Assembly (NCBI RefSeq): GCF_016025525.2
Contig: NZ_JACSGR010000002.1
Span: forward strand, 62,001-126,000
DNA from: Eikenella glucosivorans
GTDB lineage: Bacteria > Pseudomonadota > Gammaproteobacteria > Burkholderiales > Neisseriaceae
Length of the DNA stretch: 64,000 nucleotides
Direction: 5' to 3'
Of the stretch, positions 1 to 8,800 are shown piece by piece; positions within the stretch are counted from its first letter, which is position 1; every line of letters starts with the position of its first letter. Under the pieces are notes generated by a model. That model ran no database searches. It saw nothing but the letters and a program-made list of their open reading frames with translations, and was not told the DNA's origin. Both the position numbers and the translations under genes were made by a program.

Positions 1-726
1 AAACCCGCGCTGTTGCAGGAAGGGCAGGATGTGCGGGCGCAGGGGTTTGGCCAGGGTGTTGGCGATTTGGCGCGTCCAATCGAGGTCGAGGCCGCTGCGG
101 GCTTGGTAGTAGGCGGCGAGCTCGCGGTCGTAGGCTTCGAGGGTGTTGGGGCTGCATTCGCGGTAGCGGTTTTCGCTCACGATGGCTTCCAGCGGCAGGC
201 GCGGGCGGTAGAGGGGCTGCTGGGCGGGGTGGCCTAGGCACATGCCGAACAGGGGCACGGCGGTGTCGGGCAGGCCGAGGGCTTCGGCTGCGGCGGCGAT
301 GTCGTTGCGCAGGGAGCCGATGTATACGCCGCCCAGGCCGAGCGATTCGGCGGCGAGCAGCACGTTTTGCGCGGTGATGCCTGCATCCACAGCGCCGAGC
401 AGCAGGGCTTCGGTGTAGTCGGTTTGGATGTCGGGCACGAGGCGGCGATGTTTGCTGTAGTCGATGCAGAATACGAGGAATTCGGGGGCGATGCGGACGT
501 ATTCTTGATCGGCGGCGATGTGGCAGAGGCGTTGGCGCAGGGCGGGATCGGTAACGCGGATGATGTGGATGCACTGCATGAAGCTGGAGGAGGAGGCGGC
601 ACGGCCGGCTTCGAGGATGGCTTGCAGTTGTTCGGGTGCGACGGGTTCGCCGGTGAATTTGCGGATGGAGCGGTGGGCAAGGGCGGTGGCGAGTGTGGGC
701 TGGGAGGGGAGGATGGGGGCGGGCAT
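1..726 (-). CDS. NfsA-like NADPH-dependent nitroreductase (3' end cut by window edge)
   Basis: The minus-strand frame stays open from an ATG at 726 to the window edge (242 codons), so only a few C-terminal residues are missing if it matches the roughly 240-residue NfsA/Frp family. The N-terminal stretch A-H-R-S-I-R-K-F (about residues 17-24) is the FMN phosphate-binding signature. The middle contains G-A-V-D-A-G-I-T-A-Q-N and L-G-L-G-G-V-Y-I-G, as in FMN-dependent nitro/flavin reductases. AAGGA lies 7 nt before the ATG. The inferred role is cytoplasmic two-electron reduction of quinones, flavins or nitro-compounds with NADPH. An eikDUS pair lies upstream. A FRP-type flavin reductase is the main alternative. 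Confidence 0.85.
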   Translation of the reverse strand, partial: MPAPILPSQPTLATALAHRSIRKFTGEPVAPEQLQAILEAGRAASSSSFMQCIHIIRVTDPALRQRLCHIAADQEYVRIAPEFLVFCIDYSKHRRLVPDIQTDYTEALLLGAVDAGITAQNVLLAAESLGLGGVYIGSLRNDIAAAAEALGLPDTAVPLFGMCLGHPAQQPLYRPRLPLEAIVSENRYRECSPNTLEAYDRELAAYYQARSGLDLDWTRQIANTLAKPLRPHILPFLQQRGF

Positions 727-769
727 GATGAAGTCCTTTGGTGGGAGGGGGAGGAAGATTTCAGGTAGC

Positions 770-917
770 CTTTCAGGGGTTGCGGCTACCTGAAAAAAGT
801 GAGGTGTGTTGTTTGGCGGCAAATCTTGGTTTTACTGTTTTCCCGCAGGAGAAGCGATGGCTGCGGGCAAATGATGATTTTCAGGTAGCCTGCGGCGGGG
901 TTGGGGCTACCTGAAAA
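770..917. repeat. Group of eikDUS copies between two minus-strand genes
   Basis: Four eikDUS copies lie here: TTTTCAGGTAGCC-type near 770 and 880, and GGCTACCTGAAAA-type near 785 and 905. They form inverted pairs able to fold as hairpins on either strand, and the one nearest 917 can end transcription of the TerC/CBS gene upstream on the minus strand. Between them is CCCGCAGGAGAAG followed by GCGGGCAAA, a small hairpin also seen near 28610. Confidence 0.75.
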
Positions 918-2477
918 TTATTCGGGCAGGGGGCTGATGCTGATCTGCTCGATGCGCTGGCCTTCTTTGCTGCTCACGGTGAAGCGCCAGCCGTGGTAGT
1001 CGAGGGTGTCGCCCACGTTGGGCAGGGTTTGCAGCTCTTCCATCATCAGGCCGGCCACGGTGTGGTAGTCGGCGTCTTCTTCGGGCGGGGGGAGGCCGAG
1101 CTGGGGGGCGAGCTCGGCGTATTCGAGGCTGCCGTCCACCATGAGGGTGTTGCCGCCCTCGGCGGGGGAGCCTGGCTGCGCTTGGCGTTCGAAGGCTTCG
1201 GGAAACTCGCCGGCGATGGCTTCGAGCAGGTCTTTGGTGGTAACCATGCCTTGCACGGCACCGAATTCGTCTACCACTAGGGCGTAGTCGGCGCTGCTTT
1301 GGCGGAATTGTTCGATGGCGGAGAGGGCGTTGGTGCTGTCGGGCAGGATGAGGGGCTGGCGCAGGGCGGCTTGGATGTCGAGCTCTTGGCCGGCGAGGAG
1401 CTGATTGAGCAGGTCTTTTTTGTTGATGTAGCCCAGGGGTTCGTCGGCACCGGCCTTGCCCACCACCAAGAGGCGGGAGTAGGGCGTGTTTTGCAGCTGG
1501 GCGTATTGCTGTTCGCGGCTTTGCGAGAGGTCGAGGCGTTCAATGTCGCGGCGGGGCACCATGATGCCGGGCAGGGGGCGCTCGGCGAGGGTCAGCACGC
1601 TGCGGATCATGGATTTTTCGTTTTCTTCAAAATGGCTGTCGTCGCTGCCTTCTTCGCCTGCTTTAGCCAGCATGGTTTCGCGGATGCCCATCATGCCGAG
1701 CACGTTTTCGGCAGTGCGGCGGCGCCAGGAACGGCTGCCGTAGGCGTTTTTGTCGGTGTTGCGCTGGGAGATTTGGTTGAACACTTCAATCAGCACGGAG
1801 AAGCCGATGGCGGCATACAGGTAGCCTTTGGGGATGATCACGTGGAAGGCTTCGGCAATCAGGCTGAAGCCGATCATCAGCAGGAAGCCCAGGCAGAGCA
1901 TCACCACGGTGGGGTGGCGGTTCACAAAGTCGGTGAGCGGCTTGCTGGCCCAAATCATCAGCGCCATCGCCACCACCACGGCGGCCATGGCGATTTGGAT
2001 GTGCTGCACCACGGCCACGGCGGTAACCACTGCGTCGATCGAAAACACGGCATCCAACACCAAAATCTGCACCACCACGCCCCAAAACGGCGAATGCTGT
2101 TTGCGCCGGTCGGTGTCGGATACGGCGTAGTGGTTGGCGCCTTCGAGCCGCTCGTGCAGCTCGGTGGTGGCTTTGTAGAGCAGGAAGAGGCCGCCGAGGA
2201 ACATGATGATGTCTTTGCCGGCCACTTCCAGCCGCCCCAGCGCAAACAGCGGGGCGGTGAGCTGCATGATGCGGCTCATGAAGGCCAGCATCAGCAGGCG
2301 CAGCAGCACGGCCAGCATCAGCCCGGTAACGCGGGCGCGGTCGCGCTGGGCGGGGCGCACCTTGCCGGCCAAAATGGCCACGAACACGAGGTTGTCGATG
2401 CCGAGCACGATTTCGAGAATAATCAGCGTGGCGAAGCCCAGCCAGGTTACCGGGTCGGCCAGCCAGGAGAAATCCAT
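918..2477 (-). CDS. TerC-family membrane protein with CBS pair and CorC/HlyC domain (YoaE/YegH-like)
   Basis: A 519-residue inner-membrane protein. The first ~230 residues are a TerC-type region of about seven transmembrane helices, with the acidic motif E-I-V-L-G-I-D-N near the start and a second S-I-D-A motif around residue 150. Two CBS motifs follow (about residues 300-430), then a CorC/HlyC-type transporter-associated domain to the end. The ATG at 2477 was chosen because M-D-F-S-W-L-A-D-P matches how YoaE-type proteins begin, with AAGGA upstream. The open frame extends 12 codons further and gives only an unconvincing lead. Proteins of this architecture are thought to handle metal ions or tellurite stress, but the substrate is unproven. 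Confidence 0.88.
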   Translation of the reverse strand: MDFSWLADPVTWLGFATLIILEIVLGIDNLVFVAILAGKVRPAQRDRARVTGLMLAVLLRLLMLAFMSRIMQLTAPLFALGRLEVAGKDIIMFLGGLFLLYKATTELHERLEGANHYAVSDTDRRKQHSPFWGVVVQILVLDAVFSIDAVVTAVAVVQHIQIAMAAVVVAMALMIWASKPLTDFVNRHPTVVMLCLGFLLMIGFSLIAEAFHVIIPKGYLYAAIGFSVLIEVFNQISQRNTDKNAYGSRSWRRRTAENVLGMMGIRETMLAKAGEEGSDDSHFEENEKSMIRSVLTLAERPLPGIMVPRRDIERLDLSQSREQQYAQLQNTPYSRLLVVGKAGADEPLGYINKKDLLNQLLAGQELDIQAALRQPLILPDSTNALSAIEQFRQSSADYALVVDEFGAVQGMVTTKDLLEAIAGEFPEAFERQAQPGSPAEGGNTLMVDGSLEYAELAPQLGLPPPEEDADYHTVAGLMMEELQTLPNVGDTLDYHGWRFTVSSKEGQRIEQISISPLPE

Positions 2478-2515
2478 GAATGCAAGTCCTTGATAAACGA
2501 ATGATAAAAACAAGC

Positions 2516-2547
2516 AAAGGCTACCTGAAAAAATTCAGGTAGCCTTT
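2516..2547 (-). terminator. Inverted eikDUS pair acting as hairpin terminator
   Basis: The arms AAAGGCTACCTGAA (2516-2529) and TTCAGGTAGCCTTT (2534-2547) are perfect complements around a 4-nt A loop. It lies just downstream of the ThrE-like pair on the minus strand, so it probably ends that transcript. It is also two uptake sequences head to head. Confidence 0.7.
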
Positions 2548-2682
2548 AGCGCAATATGCGGGGAGCCGCAGCAGCAGCGGCAGGCTCGGGTTCTAAGGGG
2601 GCGGGGGAAGGGGAGTGCATATCGGCGCAGGAGAAAAAAGACGGGACAAGTTTAGCAGATTGCGGCGGCTTGCGTAATACGG

Positions 2683-3141
2683 CTACACCACCGGCCGCTG
2701 CCGGTAGAACAGCAGCCCGGGCAGCGCCAGGCCGAAAGCCAGCGCGCCGATCACAAAGCCCGCCTTCAGGAAATAATCCACCGTTTGCACCAAAAGCTGC
2801 TCGGAAAAGCCCTTGTGGTTCATCTGCACCAGCGCAATCATCGCCTTATACACATACACCCCCGGGATCATCGGGATGATGGAAGCCACGGTGAACACTT
2901 TCGGGTGCGCCTTATAGCGCTGCGACAAATACACCCCGATGAAGCCCACCAGCGAAGCCGCGCACAGCGTGGCCAAACCCTGCGACATGCCCCAATGCAT
3001 CAGCAGCGTGCGCGTGCCGTGCCCCAGCGCGCCCAAGTAGGCGCAGTATTTCAAGGCATTGCGCGGCACGTTGAACAAAATCGCAAAACCCACGGCGGGG
3101 ATGGCGGCAAAAAACATATCGTCCAGCAAATTCAGCAGCAT
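2683..3141 (-). CDS. Small ThrE-family exporter subunit (YjjB-like)
   Basis: A 152-residue hydrophobic protein with about four to five transmembrane helices and the motif I-P-M-I-P-G-V-Y-V-Y, typical of the C-terminal (ThrE_2/DUF3815) half of threonine/serine exporters. It follows the YjjP-like gene with a 3-nt gap, so the two are probably translated together and form one split transporter, as YjjP-YjjB do in E. coli (linked there to succinate export). It acts in the inner membrane. The substrate here is not known. Confidence 0.85.
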   Translation of the reverse strand: MLLNLLDDMFFAAIPAVGFAILFNVPRNALKYCAYLGALGHGTRTLLMHWGMSQGLATLCAASLVGFIGVYLSQRYKAHPKVFTVASIIPMIPGVYVYKAMIALVQMNHKGFSEQLLVQTVDYFLKAGFVIGALAFGLALPGLLFYRQRPVV

Positions 3142-3144
3142 GGC

Positions 3145-3951
3145 TCACTCCCAAGCGGAAACGTTCAGCAGGCTCAAGGCCAGCACGATGCCCAGGCAGG
3201 TGCTGAAGGTAAGCACCGTGGCCACCGCCCAACGGCTCATGCCCATATTCACATGGCCTTTCAAAATATCGGCCAGCGAATTGATCAGCGGCACTCCAGG
3301 CACCAACAGCAGCACGCTCGAAGCCATTGCCACTTCCGGGCGCGCACCCCAGCCATATTTCAGCGCCATGCCCGACACCATGGAGGCCACAAACGCCGTG
3401 ACCGCAAACACCACCGCCGGATTGTATTGCCGCGCCGACAGCATCTGCCGCACCCACATGCCGCAGGCCGACGCGACAAACGTGATGCCGCAAATCAGCG
3501 GGTCGCCGCCGGAGAGGTGGGCGAAACTGGCGCAAGACAGCCCCACCATCAGCACCACTAAATAGCGGTTGTATTTCACCGGCTTCACCGCATCCAACAG
3601 TGCGCGCACCTGGTGCACGTCGTATAGCCCCTGCTCGGCGGCGATCACAATGTGCTGCACCACGGTGATCACCGACATATTGATGCCTTTGTCGAAATTC
3701 TTGCGCGTGGTGGTGATGCAGTGGTTGTTGCAAAGGGTGGTGATCACGATGGCGTTGGGTGTGAGCGCGCATTCCACGCTGTCCATGCCCAGCGCGCGGC
3801 CGAGGCGGAAGGCGATTTGGTCGATTAGCGTGCTTTCCGCGCCGTATTGCAGCAGCAAAAGTGCGGCGTGGATACACAGGCGGGTGATTTCCTGCTGCTG
3901 CTCGTGGCTGATGGGGGGAGTGGCGGTATCGGGGGAGGGAGGGGGCGTCAT
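3145..3951 (-). CDS. Large ThrE-family exporter subunit (YjjP-like, DUF1212)
   Basis: A 268-residue protein with an N-terminal soluble region (about 1-120) containing C-I-H-A-A-L-L-L-L-Q-Y-G-A-E-S-T and the T-R-K-N-F-D-K-G-I-N segment, then about five transmembrane helices with L-V-P-G-V-P-L-I-N-S near residue 220. This is the ThrE_1/DUF1212 half of amino- or organic-acid exporters, and the partner half is the next gene. The start (M-T-P-P-P-S) is preceded by a weak purine stretch. Its function as one transporter with its neighbour is inferred from family and spacing. Confidence 0.87.
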   Translation of the reverse strand: MTPPPSPDTATPPISHEQQQEITRLCIHAALLLLQYGAESTLIDQIAFRLGRALGMDSVECALTPNAIVITTLCNNHCITTTRKNFDKGINMSVITVVQHIVIAAEQGLYDVHQVRALLDAVKPVKYNRYLVVLMVGLSCASFAHLSGGDPLICGITFVASACGMWVRQMLSARQYNPAVVFAVTAFVASMVSGMALKYGWGARPEVAMASSVLLLVPGVPLINSLADILKGHVNMGMSRWAVATVLTFSTCLGIVLALSLLNVSAWE

Positions 3952-4297
3952 CTTAATAAACCGGAGTGGGAGAAACAGATTGAGATGGCGTGCGGAAGCG
4001 GCCGGGCAGCCGGTTGTTTTGATTGTGATGGGGAGGCGGATTATACCGCAAGCACCATAGGGCAGCCACTTGGTGAAGGGAAGGCTACCTGAAAAGGAAC
4101 GAGCGGATTTCTGCGCAGCAAAAACGATTGAAGCAGGTTTCTGCGAAATTAAAACATCAGTCGGATTTTCAGGTAGCCTTTTGTGGGAGGGAGATAAAGG
4201 CTACCTGAAAAATGCAAACTGTTTTCAGGTAGCCTTCCGATGCAAGACAATGCTGCTAACTAACTGCCTACGCAAAAAATTTATTTTTCAGGTAGCC
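3952..4297. other. Gene-free interval rich in eikDUS
   Basis: No coding region is credible here. The stretch from 4082 holds five eikDUS copies in alternating orientation (near 4083, 4168, 4198, 4222 and 4286). Between them are degenerate pieces of the interspersed repeat described elsewhere, such as TTTCTGCGCAGCAAAAACG and GGTTTCTGCGAAATTAAAAC. The outermost copies can form hairpins at the 3' end of ccsA (minus strand). Confidence 0.7.
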
Positions 4298-5563
4298 TCA
4301 GAGCCCGCCGTAGGAGTGCAGCCCGCTGAGGAACATATTCACGCCCACAAAAGCGAAGGCAGTGATGAAAAAGCCGATAATCGCCCACCAGGCCAAGAGC
4401 CGGCCGCCCCAACCGCGCACCAAGCGGATGTGCAGCCAGACCGCATAGTTGAGCCACACCACCAGCGCCCAAGTTTCTTTCGGATCCCAGCTCCAATAGC
4501 GCCCCCAGGCATCCGCCGCCCACAGCGCGCCGAGCACGGTGGCGATGGTGAAAAACAGGAAACCGATGGCCACGGCCTGATACATCACCTCCTCAATCAC
4601 CTCTGCTTCCGGCAACCGCAGCGCAGGGCGGCGCAGCTTCATCAGCTCGGCCACGCCCAAAAACGCCGCCAGGCAGAACGCGCCGTAGCCGATGAAGTTG
4701 GCCGGCACGTGCAGCTTCATCCACCACGACTGCAAAGCCGGAATCAGCGGCTGAATCTGTTGTGCGTTGCGGCTGAAGGTGTACCACAGCACAAAGCCCA
4801 CCAAAATCGTTTGCAGGGCATACACAAACACGCCCAGCCGCTGCAATTTGAACTTGCCCTCGTAATACAAAAACAGCAGCGCAGTGATCACGATAAACAG
4901 GATAAACACTTCATACAGATTGGAAATCGGGATGTGACCGTTGCCCGGGCTGAGCAAATAGCTCTCGTGCCAGCGCACCAGCATACCGGTGAAGCCGGCC
5001 ACGGCGGCCGCCCAAGCCAGGTAGCGCGCGATGCGCAGCAGCGGTGTGGCTGGCGCATCGGAGGCAATGCCGCCGGCCGCAGGCCGTTTGCCGCCGAGCA
5101 GGCCTAGCGCGTAGCACAGCCAGGCCATCGGCACCAGTGCGCACAGCCAGCCGATGGCCGATTGGCTGGCCAGGAAATAGCGCAGCAGGAAGCGTTCGCC
5201 GTTGGCCATCTGCCCGGCATAAAGCTGCGTGGCGGCATAAGCGAGCGCGATGCACAGCGGGATAAACCAGCGCAAGGGTTTGTCGAACCAGCCCAAGGCG
5301 ACAGCTGCCGCCGCGCTGCCCCACAAAATGCACACTTCATATGCATCCATGCGGTGCGGCAGCAGAATCTGCACCGCGGCGGCGATGGCGAGCATGAGGG
5401 CGGCAAACAGCCAGTCGGCCCAAGAGAGGCGTTTCCAGAAGCGGCGCTCCTGCAAGAGTTCGTGTGCCGGCAGCTCAGGCGGGGCGTAGGCGTCGTGCGC
5501 CTGGGCCTGTGCCATGGCGGGCGGCTGTGGCAGCACGCGGGAGGGGGAATCAGGGTTGGTCAT
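4298..5563 (-). CDS. ccsA: System II cytochrome c maturation protein CcsA (ResC)
   Basis: A 421-residue polytopic inner-membrane protein of the haem-handling subunit of cytochrome c synthase. The C-terminal half carries the tryptophan-rich WWD signature W-G-R-Y-W-S-W-D-P-K-E-T followed by W-A-L-V-V-W-L-N-Y. With ResB it carries haem to the periplasm and attaches it to CxxCH motifs. Its start overlaps the end of resB by 14 nt, indicating translational coupling. Some annotation pipelines call this family CcsB, so the symbol should be read as the WWD-domain subunit. The nearby diheme cytochrome c4 is a likely client. Confidence 0.93.
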   Translation of the reverse strand: MTNPDSPSRVLPQPPAMAQAQAHDAYAPPELPAHELLQERRFWKRLSWADWLFAALMLAIAAAVQILLPHRMDAYEVCILWGSAAAAVALGWFDKPLRWFIPLCIALAYAATQLYAGQMANGERFLLRYFLASQSAIGWLCALVPMAWLCYALGLLGGKRPAAGGIASDAPATPLLRIARYLAWAAAVAGFTGMLVRWHESYLLSPGNGHIPISNLYEVFILFIVITALLFLYYEGKFKLQRLGVFVYALQTILVGFVLWYTFSRNAQQIQPLIPALQSWWMKLHVPANFIGYGAFCLAAFLGVAELMKLRRPALRLPEAEVIEEVMYQAVAIGFLFFTIATVLGALWAADAWGRYWSWDPKETWALVVWLNYAVWLHIRLVRGWGGRLLAWWAIIGFFITAFAFVGVNMFLSGLHSYGGL

Positions 5564-7598
5564 GGTTGAGCTCCTGTGCGAGGCGCGTGAGGTGTTGCGT
5601 GTGTTGGGAGAAGGCTTGTTCCAGCTGCCGCTTGTGGCGGGCGGCGCTCATGGCGAAGCGTACGCTGCCGTTGTGATACAGCAGCCAGGCGCGCTGCTCG
5701 CGGATGTAAAACATCAAAAACGTGCCCAATATCAGCAGCGCTGAGCCGAGGTACACCCAGCCCTGGCCGGGCGAGCGGGTCATCTGCAGGCCGGAGGATT
5801 TCACTTCGTTGAAGCCGTTTAATTGCAGCAGCACGGGCGAGCCGAAGCGGGTGAGGCCGGTGTAGGCATCGAAGCTGTTGATTAGGAAGCGGTTTCGCTC
5901 TTCGCCCTGCGGCCAGTCCAGCCCTTGCTCAGTCAGCGCCTGATCCAGCGCGATGTTACCCGCGCCGAACAGCATCTGGTAGAACAGCTCGCGCATCCGA
6001 TCCCGCTCGGCGGCGGGGATTTGGGTTTGCACAAATTGGTTGATGCCGGTCAGGCCTTCGCGCGCAAACAGCTCCAGGATGTTGTTCAGCGCGTCGCGGA
6101 AGCGGGCTTTGGAGGCCTCGGGCATATCGGCCACCGCGCGGTCGAGCACGGCCTGGCGCTGCTGGGGATCGAGCAGTACGGCGCGCAGGTGCATGAAGGT
6201 GTCGGGCTTGCCCTGTTTGTCGGCGGGAATCATCAGCCAGCGGTAGGGCTCGGTGTTGCTGTTGCGCTCGCCGGTGGCGAAATAGTAGTCGCTGCCGCGC
6301 CGCAGGGGCAGCATGTAGTTGACGTATTCGTGCGCCTGGCCGGCCTGGTCGCGCAGGCGGAAGGTGATGGTGGGGCCGACGTTGCGCAGGGCACTGGCCT
6401 GCTGCACGCTGCGGGCGTCGCTCAGGCGCTGCTGCAGGCTGCCGGGCTGTTGCGGGGCGCTGCTGCTGTCGGCTTCTTCTTCGTTTTCTACATTGAGCGG
6501 GCGCAGCTCGGCAAATTCGAGGGTGTATTGTTTATCGGGCTGGTTTTGCCCCAAACGCAGCGGGAAGGCGCTGAGCGAAGCGGCTTTGAGTTCGGTGGCA
6601 TCGGCGGAGGGGGAACCAAGGTTCCAGGCGCGGAAGCTGAGGCCGGAGCCGCCGTCGCCGAAGCTGGCTTGATAGAGTGTGATGCCGTGCAGGGTGAATG
6701 GGTGGTTCACGCGCAGGGTGGGGGTGTAGGTGTCGCCGCTTTGCTTATCGGTAACGATGAGGTCGCTGGCAAAGTTTTTCGGCATGCCGCTGTCGTAGTA
6801 ATCGACGTGGAATTGCTTGAGGGTGACGCTGAAGGGCAGCTCCTGCACCAGCAGCCCGTTGCCGGTGTCGAGGAAGGTTTCTTGAATGGTTTGCCCTTCG
6901 CGGATGTTTACGTTGCCACGGAAGGAGAGTGTGCCGCTGCCGAGGCGGCTTTGTGCGCCGAAATCGTTGGCGAATTGGGCGGTTTTATCGGGCTTGAGGC
7001 TACCTGAAAAAATGGCGAGCTTGAGCGGCAGGTTGCTGTCGATGAGACCGCCCAGGCAGATGACGATGATGGCGGCGTGGGCGCAGATGTAGCCCCATTT
7101 GTTGATGCTGCCTTTTTTAGCGGCGATGATCAGGCTGCCGTCGGCGCGCTGTTCGCGGCGCACGGCAAAGCCGGATACTTTTAAGTAGCGTTCGGTGATT
7201 TCCGGTTGTGGTATTTCGGCCAGCAGGGTGCTGTGTTTCATTGCGGCCAGAGAGCGCTCAGAGGCGTTGAGGCGGAAGCCGCGCATTTCGCGCAGGAAGG
7301 GCGGGATGTTGCGCCAGAGGCACAGGCCGGTGGAGAGGATCAGAAAGGCCATAATGACCACGAACCATGGCGCGGAGTACACGTCGTAGAGGCCGAGGAA
7401 GCGGAAAATCTGATGCCAGAACGGCCCGAATTCCACCAAATAGGCCACTTCGGATTGGTTTTGCTGCAACACGGTACCGATCACGGAAGCGAGCGCCAGC
7501 AGCGAGAGCAGCGCCACGGCGAAACGCATGGAGCTGAGGAAGGCAAACCAAGGCCGCCGCAATAGCGGGGTTTTGGCGGGGGCGGGCGGGGTACTCAT
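5550..7598 (-). CDS. resB: System II cytochrome c maturation protein ResB (Ccs1)
   Basis: A 682-residue ResB-family membrane protein. Three transmembrane helices lie in the first ~200 residues (the motif S-S-M-R-F-A-V-A-L-L is near residue 22), then a long periplasmic domain, then a final helix near residue 640 before a charged tail. Q-Q-N-Q-S-E near residue 46 is typical of ResB. It forms the cytochrome c synthase with the downstream CcsA. An in-frame eikDUS near 6998 encodes F-S-G-S-L in the early periplasmic domain, so an uptake sequence has been accommodated in coding DNA. The start M-S-T-P-P-A lies just after the third DUS-flanked intergenic gap. Confidence 0.93.
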   Translation of the reverse strand: MSTPPAPAKTPLLRRPWFAFLSSMRFAVALLSLLALASVIGTVLQQNQSEVAYLVEFGPFWHQIFRFLGLYDVYSAPWFVVIMAFLILSTGLCLWRNIPPFLREMRGFRLNASERSLAAMKHSTLLAEIPQPEITERYLKVSGFAVRREQRADGSLIIAAKKGSINKWGYICAHAAIIVICLGGLIDSNLPLKLAIFSGSLKPDKTAQFANDFGAQSRLGSGTLSFRGNVNIREGQTIQETFLDTGNGLLVQELPFSVTLKQFHVDYYDSGMPKNFASDLIVTDKQSGDTYTPTLRVNHPFTLHGITLYQASFGDGGSGLSFRAWNLGSPSADATELKAASLSAFPLRLGQNQPDKQYTLEFAELRPLNVENEEEADSSSAPQQPGSLQQRLSDARSVQQASALRNVGPTITFRLRDQAGQAHEYVNYMLPLRRGSDYYFATGERNSNTEPYRWLMIPADKQGKPDTFMHLRAVLLDPQQRQAVLDRAVADMPEASKARFRDALNNILELFAREGLTGINQFVQTQIPAAERDRMRELFYQMLFGAGNIALDQALTEQGLDWPQGEERNRFLINSFDAYTGLTRFGSPVLLQLNGFNEVKSSGLQMTRSPGQGWVYLGSALLILGTFLMFYIREQRAWLLYHNGSVRFAMSAARHKRQLEQAFSQHTQHLTRLAQELNHDQP

Positions 7599-7686
7599 AA
7601 CCGAAAATCCGGCCGGGCGGAAAAGGGAAAAACGGTGGGATTATACCTGATTTAGCGCAAACTTTCGGCGGATTTGCAGAGAAGGG

Positions 7687-7729
7687 AAAGGCTACCTGAA
7701 AAGGAGTTTTCACTTTTCAGGTAGCCTTT
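7687..7729 (-). terminator. Inverted eikDUS hairpin
   Basis: AAAGGCTACCTGAAAA (7687-7702) pairs perfectly with TTTTCAGGTAGCCTTT (7714-7729). It sits downstream of the PepSY gene on the minus strand and upstream of resB, so it probably insulates the two units. Confidence 0.7.
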
Positions 7730-7751
7730 GTGTGTTGAACGGGCAAAGGGT

Positions 7752-8123
7752 TTAATCGTCGGGGTCGAATTTGGAGGAAAGGATACGGCCGCTGCGGGCA
7801 TCCACGATCACTTCGTAGTCGCCGCGGCGGGCGTCCAGCTCCACTTCATACACGCGGCGGCCACGCCAGGTGGTGAAATCCACGTCGGTTACGCGGGCGC
7901 GGGTGTGGCGTGCGGCGATGCCGGCGGCGCGGCTGCTGGAAATGTAGCCTTGGCGCGTGCGGTTGGCTTGGGCGCGCTGCGGGCGGTGTTGCTGGGCGTA
8001 GCCGCTTCGGTGGGGATGGTCTTCTTCGTCGCCATGGCGGCCGCCGTCGCCTTTGGCGTTGGCGCTTAGGGATACGGCCATCAGGGCGGCAGCGAGCAGC
8101 AGGGCTGATTGGCGTGCGGACAT
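7752..8123 (-). CDS. Periplasmic PepSY-domain protein
   Basis: A 123-residue secreted protein. A signal peptide (M-S-A-R-Q-S-A-L-L-L-A, cut after about A-N-A) is followed by a His/Asp/Arg-rich linker (about residues 24-55) and a C-terminal PepSY domain with V-Y-E-V-E-L-D-A and V-D-A-R-S-G-R-I-L. The ATG at 8123 is preferred because AAGGAAATTCC directly precedes it; the frame also opens 10 codons earlier. It is next to a YgiW-type OB-fold protein, and both are small exported proteins. A role in metal or envelope stress is only a guess. Confidence 0.82.
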   Translation of the reverse strand: MSARQSALLLAAALMAVSLSANAKGDGGRHGDEEDHPHRSGYAQQHRPQRAQANRTRQGYISSSRAAGIAARHTRARVTDVDFTTWRGRRVYEVELDARRGDYEVIVDARSGRILSSKFDPDD

Positions 8124-8161
8124 GGAATTTCCTTTCTGTTGGGATGCGGGCAAGAGGGGAA

Positions 8162-8222
8162 AGGCTACCTGAAAATGTTTTAGCTGCGCAGAAACTCGCG
8201 AAGCTCGTTTTCAGGTAGCCTT
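8162..8222. repeat. eikDUS-bounded short repeat copy (degenerate)
   Basis: An inverted eikDUS pair flanks TTTTAGCTGCGCAGAAACTCGCGAAGCTCG, a shortened version of the AGCTTCGCAGAAACT repeat module. The pair can fold and probably ends transcription of the upstream YgiW-like gene (minus strand). Confidence 0.65.
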
Positions 8223-8229
8223 TTGTTGT

Positions 8230-8583
8230 TTACTGGATGCGGGTAACGGCTTTTACGTCCACTTCGGTGCGGCGCCATTCTTGGTCGATTTCGGCGTCGA
8301 GGCGCACTTTGTCGCGCGGGGTAACGTTCAGGCCGCGCCATACGTCGTCGTCGATTTCCACTTCGATGGTGCCGCTGGCATCGCGGAAGATGTAGTGTTC
8401 GCGGCGCACTTGGCGTTCGATGTGGCCTTCGAGGGTAACGCGGGCGTCGTCGGGCAGGTTGCGCAGGTCGGCCACGCGGCTGACGGCGGGCTGGGCGGCG
8501 GCAGGCTGGCCGTTTTCGGAAAAGCCGGCGGAGGCGGTGGCGGATACGGCAAGGAGGGCGGTGAGGAGCAGGGCGTTTTTCAT
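8230..8583 (-). CDS. YgiW/YdeI-type stress OB-fold protein
   Basis: A 117-residue exported protein with a clear signal peptide (M-K-N-A-L-L-L-T-A-L-L-A-V, cleavage near A-S-A-G). The mature part has the BOF (bacterial OB-fold) pattern V-T-L-E-G-H-I, Y-I-F-R-D-A-S-G-T-I-E-V-E-I-D and K-V-R-L-D-A-E-I-D. Family members such as YgiW and VisP sit in the periplasm and help tolerate stress; some bind peptidoglycan. AAAAGGAAAACACC precedes the ATG. It is probably a functional neighbour of the PepSY gene downstream. Confidence 0.88.
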   Translation of the reverse strand: MKNALLLTALLAVSATASAGFSENGQPAAAQPAVSRVADLRNLPDDARVTLEGHIERQVRREHYIFRDASGTIEVEIDDDVWRGLNVTPRDKVRLDAEIDQEWRRTEVDVKAVTRIQ

Positions 8584-8740
8584 GGTGTTTTCCTTTTCAA
8601 GATAGGGAGGTGTTAAAAGTAGGCAACGGGTGTTGCCGCTTAGTGGATGGCCCGCATTATAGGGAGGGCGGTTTAGCTGAAAATTAGGGAAGTGGAAAGT
8701 TTTGTAAACCTGTTGGGCGGCCTAACGGGAGAGGCTACCT

Positions 8741-8777
8741 GAAAAACAAAACAGCCGTATCTGATGGATACGGCTGT
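8741..8777 (-). terminator. Rho-independent terminator of the cytochrome c4 gene
   Basis: ACAGCCGTATC (8751-8761) pairs with GATACGGCTGT (8767-8777) around a 5-nt loop. On the minus strand the stem is followed by a T-rich tract (8750 down to 8741). It lies 24 nt after the stop of the cytochrome gene. Confidence 0.85.
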
Positions 8778-8800
8778 TGATGGTTTGCGGCCGGTGCGGT

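Noticed and set aside
1299..2504. Long plus-strand open frame (401 codons, His-rich translation) opposite the TerC/CBS gene
   Set aside because: It is the antisense shadow of a clear conserved gene in GC-rich DNA. The His/Gly-rich low-complexity translation is typical of such shadows.
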